NCBI RefSeq assembly: GCF_049546785.1
Contig: NZ_JBMWAN010000007.1
Span: 25,092 to 89,091 of the forward strand
Source: Nitrospira_D sp035465795
GTDB lineage: Bacteria > Nitrospirota > Nitrospiria > Nitrospirales > Nitrospiraceae
Direction: 5' to 3'
Length of the DNA: 64,000 nt
The position numbers and the translations under genes are program-made. Below, one piece after another: positions 41,205-49,010 of this stretch (position 1 is the stretch's first letter; each line of letters starts with the position of its first letter). The notes beneath the pieces were generated by a model. The model did no database searches, was not told where the DNA came from, and was given only the letters and a program-made list of their open reading frames with translations.

Positions 41205-43163
41205 ATGGCGGCACGACGGACAGCAGGATCGAAAAAGACAACGCCCAAGAAACCAGCCCGGGGTCCGGTCGTACGGACATCCCGCACTAAGAAAGCGGCG
41301 GCGGGAGAACTCCATCTTCAACCGGCGCCGGGCCGGAAAGTTCTCATCACCGACGTCGCGCTCCGCGACGGGCACCAGTCGCTCCTTGCCACGCGCATGC
41401 GCACCGAGGACATGCTGCCGATCGCCCAGAAACTGGATGCAGTCGGGTACTGGTCGCTGGAAGTCTGGGGCGGCGCCACCTTCGACACCTGCCTGCGGTT
41501 TCTCAAAGAGGATCCGTGGGAACGGCTCCGGGCGCTCCGGGCCGCGATGCCCAATACACGCTTGCAGATGCTGCTTCGGGGCCAGAATCTGGTCGGCTAC
41601 CGGCACTATGCCGACGATGTCCTTGAGCGCTTCATCGAGCGGTCCGCCACCAACGGCATCGACGTCTTCCGGATTTTCGATGCGCTCAACGATGTGCGCA
41701 ATATGGATCGCGCAATCCGGGAAGTGCAGGCCTGCGGCAAGCATGTGGAAGCGGCCATCAGCTACACGGTCAGCCCCGTCCATAACGTCGACCGCTACGT
41801 CGAAATGGCAAAGCGACTCGAAGATTTGGGCACAGACACCCTCTGCATTAAGGATATGGCCGGACTGCTCGCTCCCCTGGACGCCTATCATTTGGTCCGC
41901 CGCCTGAAAGCCGCCGTGAAAGTGCCGATCCACCTCCACTCGCACTATACCTCCGGCATGGCGTCGATGGCCTCGCTCATGGCGATCCTCGGCGGGCTCG
42001 ACATGCTCGATACGGCCATGTCCCCGTTAGCCGGCGGGACATCCCATCCAGCCACCGAAACCCTCGTTGCCTCGCTCCAGAATACGCCGTACGACACAGG
42101 ACTGGATCTGGCGTCGTTCCTGCCGATCACGGAACACTTTCGCACTGTGCGCCGGAAGTACCGGCAATTCGAGAGCGATTTCACCGGGGTCGACGCCGAA
42201 ATTCTCACGTCCCAGATTCCCGGCGGGATGCTGTCGAACCTCGCCGCCCAGCTGACGGAACAGAATGCCCTCGACCGGATGCGGGAAGTGCTCGACGAAG
42301 TCCCGCGCGTGAGAAGAGATATGGGCTATCCGCCGCTGGTGACCCCGACCAGCCAAATCGTCGGCACACAGGCGACGCTGAACGTCCTCACGGGAGAGCG
42401 CTATAAAGTTATCACCAATGAGACGAAGAACTACTTCCTGGGTCTCTACGGCCGCGCACCCGGGCAGGTCGATCAGGAGGTCCTGTCGCGCGCGGTGGGC
42501 AACGAAGAGCCGATCAAAACCAGACCGGCCGACCGTCTGGAACCGGAACTGGAAGGCATCAAGAAAGATCTTCCTGGGAACGCCACCACGGTGGAAGACC
42601 AGCTCTCCTTTGCGCTCTTCCCCGCGATCGCCCGCGACTTCTTCGAGGCCCGCGAAAAGGGTGACCTCGTGCCGGAACCGCTGGAAGCCTCGTTGCCCAA
42701 AGGCCCTGCCGTCGCCGGCGAATTGCATCTGGCGCCGGTGGAATTCAACGTCACCGTCCACGGCGAAACCTATCATGTGAAACTTTCCGGATCGGGCCGC
42801 AAGGTCGATGGCCGGAAGCCTTACTACATCCGGGTGAACGACAAGCTGGAAGAGGTATCGCTCGAGCCGATTCAGGAAGTGCTCGCCGGCGTTCCGGAAG
42901 CCCAGGAGACCGGCACCGGCGCGAAGCCCAAAAGGCCGCGGCCGTCGAAGCCGGGAGACGTCGCACCGCCCATGCCGGGCCGCGTGGTGAAAGTCCTGGT
43001 CGCCAAAGACGACCGGGTCAAGACCGGCGATCCGCTGTTGATCATCGAAGCCATGAAAATGGAAAGCCGGGTACCGGCCCCGATCGACGGCACAGTCATG
43101 GCCATCCTCGCAGCGGAAGGCGATAACGTCAAAACCGACGAAACCGTCATCCAGCTGGAATAG
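41205..43163 (+). CDS. pycB: pyruvate carboxylase subunit B (carboxyltransferase and biotin carrier)
   Basis: 652 residues. Basic, low-complexity head (1-40), then a carboxyltransferase TIM barrel with ITDVALRDGHQSLLATRMRTEDML, EVWGGATFDTCLRFL, FRIFDALNDVRN, KDMAGLLAPLDAYHL and HLHSHYTSGMA. A PYC_OADA-like middle follows. The C-terminal biotinyl domain has the lysine in LIIEAMKMESRVPAP. It makes oxaloacetate from pyruvate with PycA. A related oxaloacetate decarboxylase alpha subunit would look alike, but no Na+ pump subunits are nearby. It is the anaplerotic or CO2-fixation step. Confidence 0.92.
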   Translation: MAARRTAGSKKTTPKKPARGPVVRTSRTKKAAAGELHLQPAPGRKVLITDVALRDGHQSLLATRMRTEDMLPIAQKLDAVGYWSLEVWGGATFDTCLRFLKEDPWERLRALRAAMPNTRLQMLLRGQNLVGYRHYADDVLERFIERSATNGIDVFRIFDALNDVRNMDRAIREVQACGKHVEAAISYTVSPVHNVDRYVEMAKRLEDLGTDTLCIKDMAGLLAPLDAYHLVRRLKAAVKVPIHLHSHYTSGMASMASLMAILGGLDMLDTAMSPLAGGTSHPATETLVASLQNTPYDTGLDLASFLPITEHFRTVRRKYRQFESDFTGVDAEILTSQIPGGMLSNLAAQLTEQNALDRMREVLDEVPRVRRDMGYPPLVTPTSQIVGTQATLNVLTGERYKVITNETKNYFLGLYGRAPGQVDQEVLSRAVGNEEPIKTRPADRLEPELEGIKKDLPGNATTVEDQLSFALFPAIARDFFEAREKGDLVPEPLEASLPKGPAVAGELHLAPVEFNVTVHGETYHVKLSGSGRKVDGRKPYYIRVNDKLEEVSLEPIQEVLAGVPEAQETGTGAKPKRPRPSKPGDVAPPMPGRVVKVLVAKDDRVKTGDPLLIIEAMKMESRVPAPIDGTVMAILAAEGDNVKTDETVIQLE

Positions 43164-43192
43164 GCCGTTCACCCGCGAGGGCATTGTCCTCT

Positions 43193-44125
43193 GTGCCGCA
43201 ATTCCTTCGAACCATCATCGGTGGGCTCCTTTGTATGATGCTCGGGTCCTGCGCCGCACCTGATCCTCTGCCGCCCTGGTTCGATTCCATCGAGCGCCTC
43301 CCCCTCAAGTCCGTCACGGTCAACGGACAGCGCATCGCCTATCTCGACCAAGGCCAAGGCCCTCCGGTCATCCTCATCCACGGCTTCGGGGGATCGATGT
43401 GGCAATGGGAATATCAGCAAGCCGCCCTGGCGGGACAGTTCCGGGTCATCACGCCGGACCTGCTCGGTGCGGGGCTCTCCGACAAACCGAAAATCGAATA
43501 CCGCCCGGATCAACTGCTGGAATTTCTCGTGGGCTTCATGGACGCGCTGCAGATTCCGCAGGCCGCTATGGTCGGCAATTCGATGGGCGCGGGAATCGCC
43601 ATCGGCCTGGCGCTCGACCACCCCGGGCGCGTGTCCACACTCATCCTCATCGACGGGCTCCCGCCCGGAGTGATGGAGTGTCTCGGCAGCCCCTCGCTTC
43701 GCCGCGCCCTAACCACCCATGTCCCGTCCTGGCTTGTTTCAGCCGGCAATTGGCTCTTCGGCGGACGCATGCTCGAATCCACGTTGCGTGAATTCGTCCA
43801 CGATCCGGCCCTCTTGACCCCGGCCGTGCTGGACCGGTCCAACCGCAACCGCCAACGGCCGGGGCTATTCCGAGCCCTGCTCACCGTGGGCACCAACCTT
43901 CCGCTGTGGGAGCGGGATTTCGCCCCGCGTATCGGAGCCATCACCCACCGCACGCTGATCATTTGGGGCGAGGAAGACCGCGTATTCCCCCTCCCGGCCG
44001 GCGAAACGCTCCATCGCACGATTGCCGGTTCCACCTTCAAGAGCATCCCCAACGCCGCGCACATCCCGCAGTGGGAACGCCCGGATCTGGTCAACCAGGC
44101 CATTCTGACGTTTCTCGCCCCTTGA
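43193..44125 (+). CDS. lipoprotein alpha/beta hydrolase
   Basis: 310 residues from GTG at 43193, with GAGGG about 10 bases upstream; TTG at 43184 is in frame but poorly spaced. Lipobox Cys in LLCMMLGSCAAPD. Hydrolase core: PPVILIHGFGGSMWQWEYQ, VGNSMGAGIAIGLALDHP with the nucleophile Ser, WGEEDRVFPLPAGE with an acid residue, and NAAHIPQWERPDLV with the His. All members of the catalytic triad are present. Membrane-tethered esterase or lactonase; substrate not known. Confidence 0.88.
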   Translation: MPQFLRTIIGGLLCMMLGSCAAPDPLPPWFDSIERLPLKSVTVNGQRIAYLDQGQGPPVILIHGFGGSMWQWEYQQAALAGQFRVITPDLLGAGLSDKPKIEYRPDQLLEFLVGFMDALQIPQAAMVGNSMGAGIAIGLALDHPGRVSTLILIDGLPPGVMECLGSPSLRRALTTHVPSWLVSAGNWLFGGRMLESTLREFVHDPALLTPAVLDRSNRNRQRPGLFRALLTVGTNLPLWERDFAPRIGAITHRTLIIWGEEDRVFPLPAGETLHRTIAGSTFKSIPNAAHIPQWERPDLVNQAILTFLAP

Positions 44126-44151
44126 GCGGGCGGAACGGGGCCGAGTATACT
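44122..44151 (+). promoter_or_regulatory. candidate sigma-70 promoter of the thiol peroxidase gene
   Basis: TTGAGC (44122-44127) and TATACT (44146-44151) with an 18-base spacer. It overlaps the stop codon of the hydrolase gene and would give a leader of about 35-40 bases before the ATG at 44196. Confidence 0.5.
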
Positions 44152-44195
44152 GGATTTTAATAACCCTCATACCGATCGACCATCCGGAGCGAACC

Positions 44196-44864
44196 ATGCG
44201 CGACCCCGTTCAGACCCTGCATCCGATCATCGCCGTCACGTCAATCCTCCTTCTGACTGCCTGCGCCGGCATGGGGGGCTCGACCGAAACAGGCTTCATG
44301 TATCAGAACCTCCCCGTCGCCACCAGCAGCGCGGTCGCAGGGGAGGGCCATTCCGTCCTGTTCAAGGGAAGCGCCCTGGGCCTGTCCGGATCCGGCATCA
44401 AAGCGGGCGATACGCTCCGCGACGTGAAGCTCGCGCAGTTCGATCTCTCGCTCATGAACATCGTCCATACCAAAGGCGAGGGCAAGGTGCGGATCATCAG
44501 CGTCGTCCCTTCCCTCGATACGAAGGTCTGCGAGCAACAAACCCATCACCTCAGCGAAAAGAATCATGGCCTGGATAAGATGGTCGAACTCATCACCGTG
44601 AGCATCGATACGCCCTTTGCCCAGAAACGCTTCGCCGAGGAAGCGAAAATCCGCAACATCACCTTTCTCTCCGACTATCGTGGCGCCGAGTTCGGGAAAT
44701 CCCACGGCCTGCTGTTAAAAGAGCCTCACCTCCTGGCGCGAGCCATCCTGGTCGTGGACTCGCACAATGTCATCCGGTACATCCAGATCACGCCGGAACT
44801 CGCCCAGCTTCCGGACCTCGATGCCGCTTTCAAATTTGCTCGCTCGCTGGTGACGGCGAGCTGA
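44196..44864 (+). CDS. tpx: thiol peroxidase (Tpx family) as a one-Cys lipoprotein
   Basis: 222 residues. Lipoprotein signal with lipobox Cys23 (LLLTACAGM), an extra stretch of about 30 residues, then the Tpx fold. The peroxidatic Cys112 sits in ISVVPSLDTKVCEQQ. The usual resolving Cys site reads DTPFAQKRFAEEAK, with Ala147 where Tpx proteins have RFC; no other cysteine follows. So it is probably a one-Cys enzyme that needs an external reductant in the envelope. Peroxide detoxification is the expected role. Upstream is a candidate promoter at 44122-44151. Confidence 0.9.
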   Translation: MRDPVQTLHPIIAVTSILLLTACAGMGGSTETGFMYQNLPVATSSAVAGEGHSVLFKGSALGLSGSGIKAGDTLRDVKLAQFDLSLMNIVHTKGEGKVRIISVVPSLDTKVCEQQTHHLSEKNHGLDKMVELITVSIDTPFAQKRFAEEAKIRNITFLSDYRGAEFGKSHGLLLKEPHLLARAILVVDSHNVIRYIQITPELAQLPDLDAAFKFARSLVTAS

Positions 44865-44878
44865 CTTCCACAAGGCCG

Positions 44879-44937
44879 AGGTTGAGGCTGCGCTTGAGCG
44901 TACGATGGACACGCCGGCCTCTCCGCAGCCTTAACCT
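44879..44937. repeat. inverted repeat between tpx and sthA
   Basis: AGGTT-GA-GGCTGCG (44879-44892) pairs with CGCAGCC-TT-AACCT (44924-44937) apart from a 2x2 internal mismatch. A 31-base loop lies between. It would form in the tpx 3' region or the sthA leader. It is similar in size and placement to the other gap repeats in this window but uses different words. Confidence 0.65.
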
Positions 44938-44966
44938 TCAGCCTCAATCTTCATAGCGAGACCCTG

Positions 44967-46370
44967 ATGGCCCATTACGACATGTTGGTGATCGGCACCG
45001 GGCCCGCCGGGCAAAAAGCCGCTGTGCAGGCGGCGAAGCTGGGCAAGAAGGTCGGGGTCATCGAGCGGAATGAAGTCGTCGGCGGCGTCTGCATCAACAC
45101 CGGGACCATCCCCAGCAAATCCCTGCGCGAAGCCGTGCTCTACCTCTCCGGGTTCCGTCAGCGCAGCCTCTATGGCGCGGGCTACCGGCTGAAGCAGACC
45201 ATCACCATCGAAGACCTTGCCGTCCGCTCCCAGCACGTCATCAGGAACGAAATCCGGATCGTCCAGAACCAGATGGCTCGTAATCGCGTCGAGATGATCT
45301 TTGGCACGGCGGGCTTTGTCGATCCGCACCGGCTCCGCATTCACCATGCCGCCGGCGCCGTCGAACATACCGCCGACTTCATCGTCATCGCCGTTGGAAC
45401 GGAACCGGCCCGGCCCGCGCACATACCCTTCGACGATCGCCACATCATCGATACCGACGGGCTGCTCACCCTCAACCATGTGCCGACCTCCATCGTCATC
45501 GTGGGCGGAGGCGTGATCGGAACCGAGTACGCCTCCATCCTCGCCACCCTGGGCGTCCCGGTCACCCTCATCGATAAACGTCCCCGGCTGCTTGAATTCG
45601 TGGATGCGGAAATTATCGCCGCGCTCCAGCGGCAGATGAAAGACATCGGGGTCACCCTCTATCACAACGAAGAAGTCGTCGGGATCCAGAAGGCCGCGAA
45701 CGGGGACATTACCGTGACCCTGCAACAGGCCCGCCCCGTCACCACCACGACCTTGATGTATGCCATCGGCCGGGTCGGCGCGACCCGGTGGCTGAACCTT
45801 GAGCAGGCGGGCCTCGCCGCGGACAGCCGCGGACGGCTGACGGTGAATGAACACTTTCAAACCCCGGTGCCGCACATCTATGCGGCGGGGGACATCATCG
45901 GCTTTCCCGCCCTGGCCTCCACCTCCATGCAGCAGGGGCGCCACGCCTCCTGTCACGCCTTCGGCCAGCCGGACCGCACCGACACCGCCCTGCTGCCCTA
46001 CGGCATCTATTCGATTCCTGAAATTTCGATGGTCGGCCGCAACGAGGAAGAACTCACCGCCGCCAAGGTCCCCTTTGCGACCGGCATCGCGCGCTATCGT
46101 GAAATCGCCCGCGGCCAGCTCATCGGCGATGAGACAGGCATGCTGAAGCTCATCTTCCACCGGCAGACCAGGGAAGTGCTGGGCGTTCACGCCATCGGCG
46201 AAGGCGCGACGGAACTGATCCACATCGGGCAGGCGGTCATGGCCTACCATGGGAAGATCGACTACTTCGTCGATACCGTGTTCAACTACCCGACGCTGGC
46301 GGAATGCTATAAAGTCGCCGCGCTGGACGGCATTAATCAGCTGCCCAGACCCTGGACGCCGCACCCGTGA
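44967..46370 (+). CDS. sthA: soluble pyridine nucleotide transhydrogenase
   Basis: FAD enzyme that exchanges reducing equivalents between NADPH and NAD+. 467 residues: FAD site VIGTGPAGQKAAVQAAKLGKK, VCINTGTIPSKSLREAV with Cys42 but Thr at the place of the second cysteine of disulfide reductases, as in SthA proteins. NAD site IVIVGGGVIGTEYASILATLG and the C-terminal dimer region with HAIGEGATELIHIGQ. Lipoamide and glutathione reductases would need both cysteines, so this is the best assignment. It follows tpx, which may share its NADPH pool. Confidence 0.9.
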   Translation: MAHYDMLVIGTGPAGQKAAVQAAKLGKKVGVIERNEVVGGVCINTGTIPSKSLREAVLYLSGFRQRSLYGAGYRLKQTITIEDLAVRSQHVIRNEIRIVQNQMARNRVEMIFGTAGFVDPHRLRIHHAAGAVEHTADFIVIAVGTEPARPAHIPFDDRHIIDTDGLLTLNHVPTSIVIVGGGVIGTEYASILATLGVPVTLIDKRPRLLEFVDAEIIAALQRQMKDIGVTLYHNEEVVGIQKAANGDITVTLQQARPVTTTTLMYAIGRVGATRWLNLEQAGLAADSRGRLTVNEHFQTPVPHIYAAGDIIGFPALASTSMQQGRHASCHAFGQPDRTDTALLPYGIYSIPEISMVGRNEEELTAAKVPFATGIARYREIARGQLIGDETGMLKLIFHRQTREVLGVHAIGEGATELIHIGQAVMAYHGKIDYFVDTVFNYPTLAECYKVAALDGINQLPRPWTPHP

Positions 46371-46380
46371 GACCGTGACG

Positions 46381-46444
46381 CGTCGTTCGTGAAACCTAAA
46401 GCGCAAACAAGCGATCCCGCTTCGCTCTGATCCTGCGAACGACG
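46381..46444. repeat. inverted repeat CGTCGTTCG/CGAACGACG upstream of tenA
   Basis: Perfect 9+9 inverted repeat: CGTCGTTCG (46381-46389) and CGAACGACG (46436-46444). The same word CGAACGACG recurs at 60539-60547 beside another repeat. The gap holds no gene and ends with the ribosome binding site of tenA. Confidence 0.6.
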
Positions 46445-46465
46445 GGTACTTGAGTAAGGAGCCCT

Positions 46466-47134
46466 ATGTCGTTTTCACACCATCTCCGCACACTGGCGAA
46501 ACCGACCTGGGACGCCCAGCTCACGCATCCCTTCGTCGTCGCCCTCGGCAACGGCACGCTCCCGGAACGGAAATTCAAATACTATATTTTGCAGGACGCC
46601 CGGTTTCTCGGCGACCTCTCGCGCGTCTTTGCCGCCGGGGCGGTCAAGGCTCCGGATTCAGACAGCGCGCTCCGCTTCGCCAAGCTGGCAGAAGAAACCA
46701 TTGTGGTCGAACGGAGCCTCCATGAAGGCTACGGCACCAAGTGGAAGATGAGCGCCAAACAGATGACCTCCGTACCCATGGCCCCGACCAACTACGCCTA
46801 CACCAGGCATATGCTCAGCGTGGCCCACAGCGGGTCGGCCGCGGAAATCACCGTCGTCGCCCTCCCCTGCGCCTGGATCTACTGCGTCGTCGGGCAGCAT
46901 CTCCTCAAGAAAGGCCCGCCGCCGAGCAACCATCCCTACCGGGACTGGCTCATGCTCTACGCCTCGCCGGAATTCGCCGAAGTGCAGCGCTGGATGCGCA
47001 AGAAAGTCGATCAGTGGGCCAAAACCGCTGGCACCGAAGAGAAGCGGCGAATGGAAGAAGCGTTCATCATCAGCTCCCGTTACGAATGGATGTTCTGGGA
47101 GATGGCGTGGAAGGAAGAAGAGTGGCCGGTATAG
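46466..47134 (+). CDS. tenA: TenA-family thiaminase II / thiamine salvage hydrolase
   Basis: 222 residues. Salvages thiamine breakdown products to hydroxymethylpyrimidine in many bacteria. Signature segments are THPFVVALGNGTLPERKFKYYILQDARFL, VALPCAWIYCVVGQHLL with the putative nucleophile Cys, and RYEWMFWEMAWKEE with the conserved Glu. Because the TenA active-site Cys is present, it likely belongs to the TenA_C type. thiD lies two genes downstream, which fits a pyrimidine-salvage role. AAGGAG precedes the ATG. Confidence 0.9.
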   Translation: MSFSHHLRTLAKPTWDAQLTHPFVVALGNGTLPERKFKYYILQDARFLGDLSRVFAAGAVKAPDSDSALRFAKLAEETIVVERSLHEGYGTKWKMSAKQMTSVPMAPTNYAYTRHMLSVAHSGSAAEITVVALPCAWIYCVVGQHLLKKGPPPSNHPYRDWLMLYASPEFAEVQRWMRKKVDQWAKTAGTEEKRRMEEAFIISSRYEWMFWEMAWKEEEWPV

Positions 47135-47166
47135 TGAGAGGCATTCCCATACCCCAGCAAGAAGTC

Positions 47167-47194
47167 TGGACACCCAGCCCAACCTGAGTATAAT
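47167..47194 (+). promoter_or_regulatory. candidate promoter very close to the FlgO-like gene start
   Basis: TGGACA (47167-47172, one mismatch to TTGACA) and a perfect TATAAT (47189-47194) with a 16-base spacer. The ATG at 47207 lies only 13 bases after the -10, so the transcript would start about 6 bases before it, nearly leaderless. No Shine-Dalgarno is present in that space. Confidence 0.45.
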
Positions 47195-47206
47195 GGCGCC
47201 ACGCTG

Positions 47207-48175
47207 ATGTTGAGATTCTCCCTCGCCATTTCGGGCCTCCTATTATGGTGTTCGTTGCTGCCTGGCTATGGGTTGGCTGCCGCCAATTATGAAGAGAGTC
47301 TCAAGCAATTGGCGGAGGGGATCATGGCCGAGTCCGCCAAAGCGAAGAAAGAGCGCCTGGCCATCGTGGACTTCACTGACCCCAAGGGAAAGGTCACGCC
47401 GGTGGGGCGGTTTCTGGCGGAGGAACTCAGCACACAATTGCTCGTGGCCGGAGAGCTGACGGTGGTGGACCGCCGCCTCGTGAACTCGACGCTCAAGAAG
47501 CTCCACATTGCGAGGATCGATGCGACGCCGCCTAAATCGGTGAAAGGGGCCGCCAAAGCCATCCGCGCCGATGCCTTTGTGGTGGGTTCCTACCTGGAGT
47601 CCCGGGACAGCGTGCTGGTCACGGCCAGACTCATCAGCCCCTTGAATGGGCAGGCGGTCGGCGCGACACAGGGTGCGATTCCCAAGATCGGCCCGCTGGG
47701 CGACATGCTCAAGGCCGCCAATACCCCGCCGCCGATCAAGGACGAGCTTTCGAAAGATCCCCCGGCGCCGGAAGGGCTCGGGTTTCACCGCAACGACCTG
47801 TATGAATTCATGGTCCGGTCGCTCTCCGCGCAAGGACACCAGATCCGCCTTGAGGCCACGGTGGAGAACCGCTCGCCGGGAGACTTGAAAATCCTGTGCC
47901 TTCTGCAAAATACTAGTCTCAAAGACGAGCACGGAACGCAGTGGGTTCAACAAGTGGAAGATAATCGGGACGGGCTGTGCACAAGAGGGCTGGAATTGTC
48001 TCCCCGGGAAAAGGCCCGGACGGTCTTCACGTTCACCGCCCCGGCCGACGCGGCCCCTGCCTCGCATTTCACACTGTCGTATCATGAAAAATCACCCCGA
48101 CGGGATGCGGGATTCTTCATTGAAGGATTGAAAGCCGACACTCCATCGGCGGCGGCCGTCTCCGTCACTCCTTAA
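47207..48175 (+). CDS. exported FlgO-like domain protein
   Basis: 322 residues with signal peptide MLRFSLAISGLLLWCSLLPGYGLAAA. The first part (about 30-165) resembles the FlgO domain: YEESLKQLAEGIM, KKERLAIVDFTDPKGKVTPVGRFLAEELSTQL, LTVVDRRLVNSTLKKLHI and ADAFVVGSYLESRDSVLVTARLISPLNGQ. It has a beta-rich C-terminus with a possible Cys pair. FlgO proteins are outer-membrane partners in flagella, but related exported proteins occur elsewhere and no flagellar genes are seen here. Little else supports a specific function. Confidence 0.75.
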   Translation: MLRFSLAISGLLLWCSLLPGYGLAAANYEESLKQLAEGIMAESAKAKKERLAIVDFTDPKGKVTPVGRFLAEELSTQLLVAGELTVVDRRLVNSTLKKLHIARIDATPPKSVKGAAKAIRADAFVVGSYLESRDSVLVTARLISPLNGQAVGATQGAIPKIGPLGDMLKAANTPPPIKDELSKDPPAPEGLGFHRNDLYEFMVRSLSAQGHQIRLEATVENRSPGDLKILCLLQNTSLKDEHGTQWVQQVEDNRDGLCTRGLELSPREKARTVFTFTAPADAAPASHFTLSYHEKSPRRDAGFFIEGLKADTPSAAAVSVTP

Positions 48176-48197
48176 CCATAACCATCACGGAACATCG

Positions 48198-49001
48198 ATG
48201 ACTACCAACACCATGAAACAAGTTCTGACTATTGCCGGGTCCGATTCCGGCGGCGGCGCAGGCATTCAAGGCGATCTCAAAGCGATGTCGGCGAACGGCG
48301 TCTTCGCCCTGTCGGTGATCACCGCCGTGACGGCGCAGAACACGGAAGAAGTCACAGACGTTTTTGAGCTTCCGGCTTCGATCATAGCCGCGCAGATCGA
48401 CGCCGTCTTCGACGACTTCGACATCGCCGCCGTGAAAACGGGCATGCTCTCGTCCACCGCCATCGTTGAACTCGTGGCCAGGATGCTGGCCCCGCAAAAG
48501 ATCGTCAATCTGGTGGTCGATCCGGTAATGCTCTCCAAAACCGGACATGCGCTGCTGAAGCCGGACGCCATCGAGGCGCTGAAGAAGCTCCTGTTTCCGC
48601 TGGCCCTCGTTGTCACCCCCAATATTCACGAAGCGCAGCTCCTCTCCGGCATCGCCATCAACAATCTGTCCGATGCCCGGCGCGCGGCCAAGATCATTCA
48701 CAGCTTCGGCAGCAAATATGTCCTGATCAAAGGCGGCCACCTGCCCGCCGACCGCGCCACCGATCTGCTGTACGACGGCCGCTTCTTCAACATCTACAAG
48801 GGCGAATTCATCGACACCCCGCACACGCACGGCACGGGCTGCACCTTTGCCTCGGCGCTGGCCGCGCAACTCGCCCGGGGCAAGACAGTCCCCGACGCGG
48901 TGCAAGCGGCCAAGACCTATCTCACTGAAGCCATTCGTCACAGCCTGGCGATCGGGCATGGCACCGGTCCCACCAATCACTTTTACTTTCTTGAATCGTA
49001 G
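48198..49001 (+). CDS. thiD: hydroxymethylpyrimidine/phosphomethylpyrimidine kinase
   Basis: Phosphorylates HMP and HMP-P for thiamine synthesis. 267 residues; an ATG 12 codons in (MKQVLTIAGSDSGGGAGIQGDLK) is a possible alternative. PfkB-type fold: substrate loop GSDSGGGAGIQGDLK, NPHIEAQ-like VTPNIHEAQLL, LIKGGHLP, and the catalytic GTGCTFASALAA with the general-base region. It matches ThiD at its usual length of about 265. No thiamine riboswitch is visible upstream. Confidence 0.93.
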   Translation: MTTNTMKQVLTIAGSDSGGGAGIQGDLKAMSANGVFALSVITAVTAQNTEEVTDVFELPASIIAAQIDAVFDDFDIAAVKTGMLSSTAIVELVARMLAPQKIVNLVVDPVMLSKTGHALLKPDAIEALKKLLFPLALVVTPNIHEAQLLSGIAINNLSDARRAAKIIHSFGSKYVLIKGGHLPADRATDLLYDGRFFNIYKGEFIDTPHTHGTGCTFASALAAQLARGKTVPDAVQAAKTYLTEAIRHSLAIGHGTGPTNHFYFLES

Positions 49002-49010
49002 AGGCACAGC

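Noticed and set aside
44931..46406. Long minus-strand open frame opposite sthA
   Set aside because: An antisense artefact of a GC-rich gene; SthA on the plus strand has all expected motifs.
48176..48200. Thiamine (TPP) riboswitch before thiD
   Set aside because: Only about 20 bases separate the genes, and no TPP-box motifs are visible there or before tenA.
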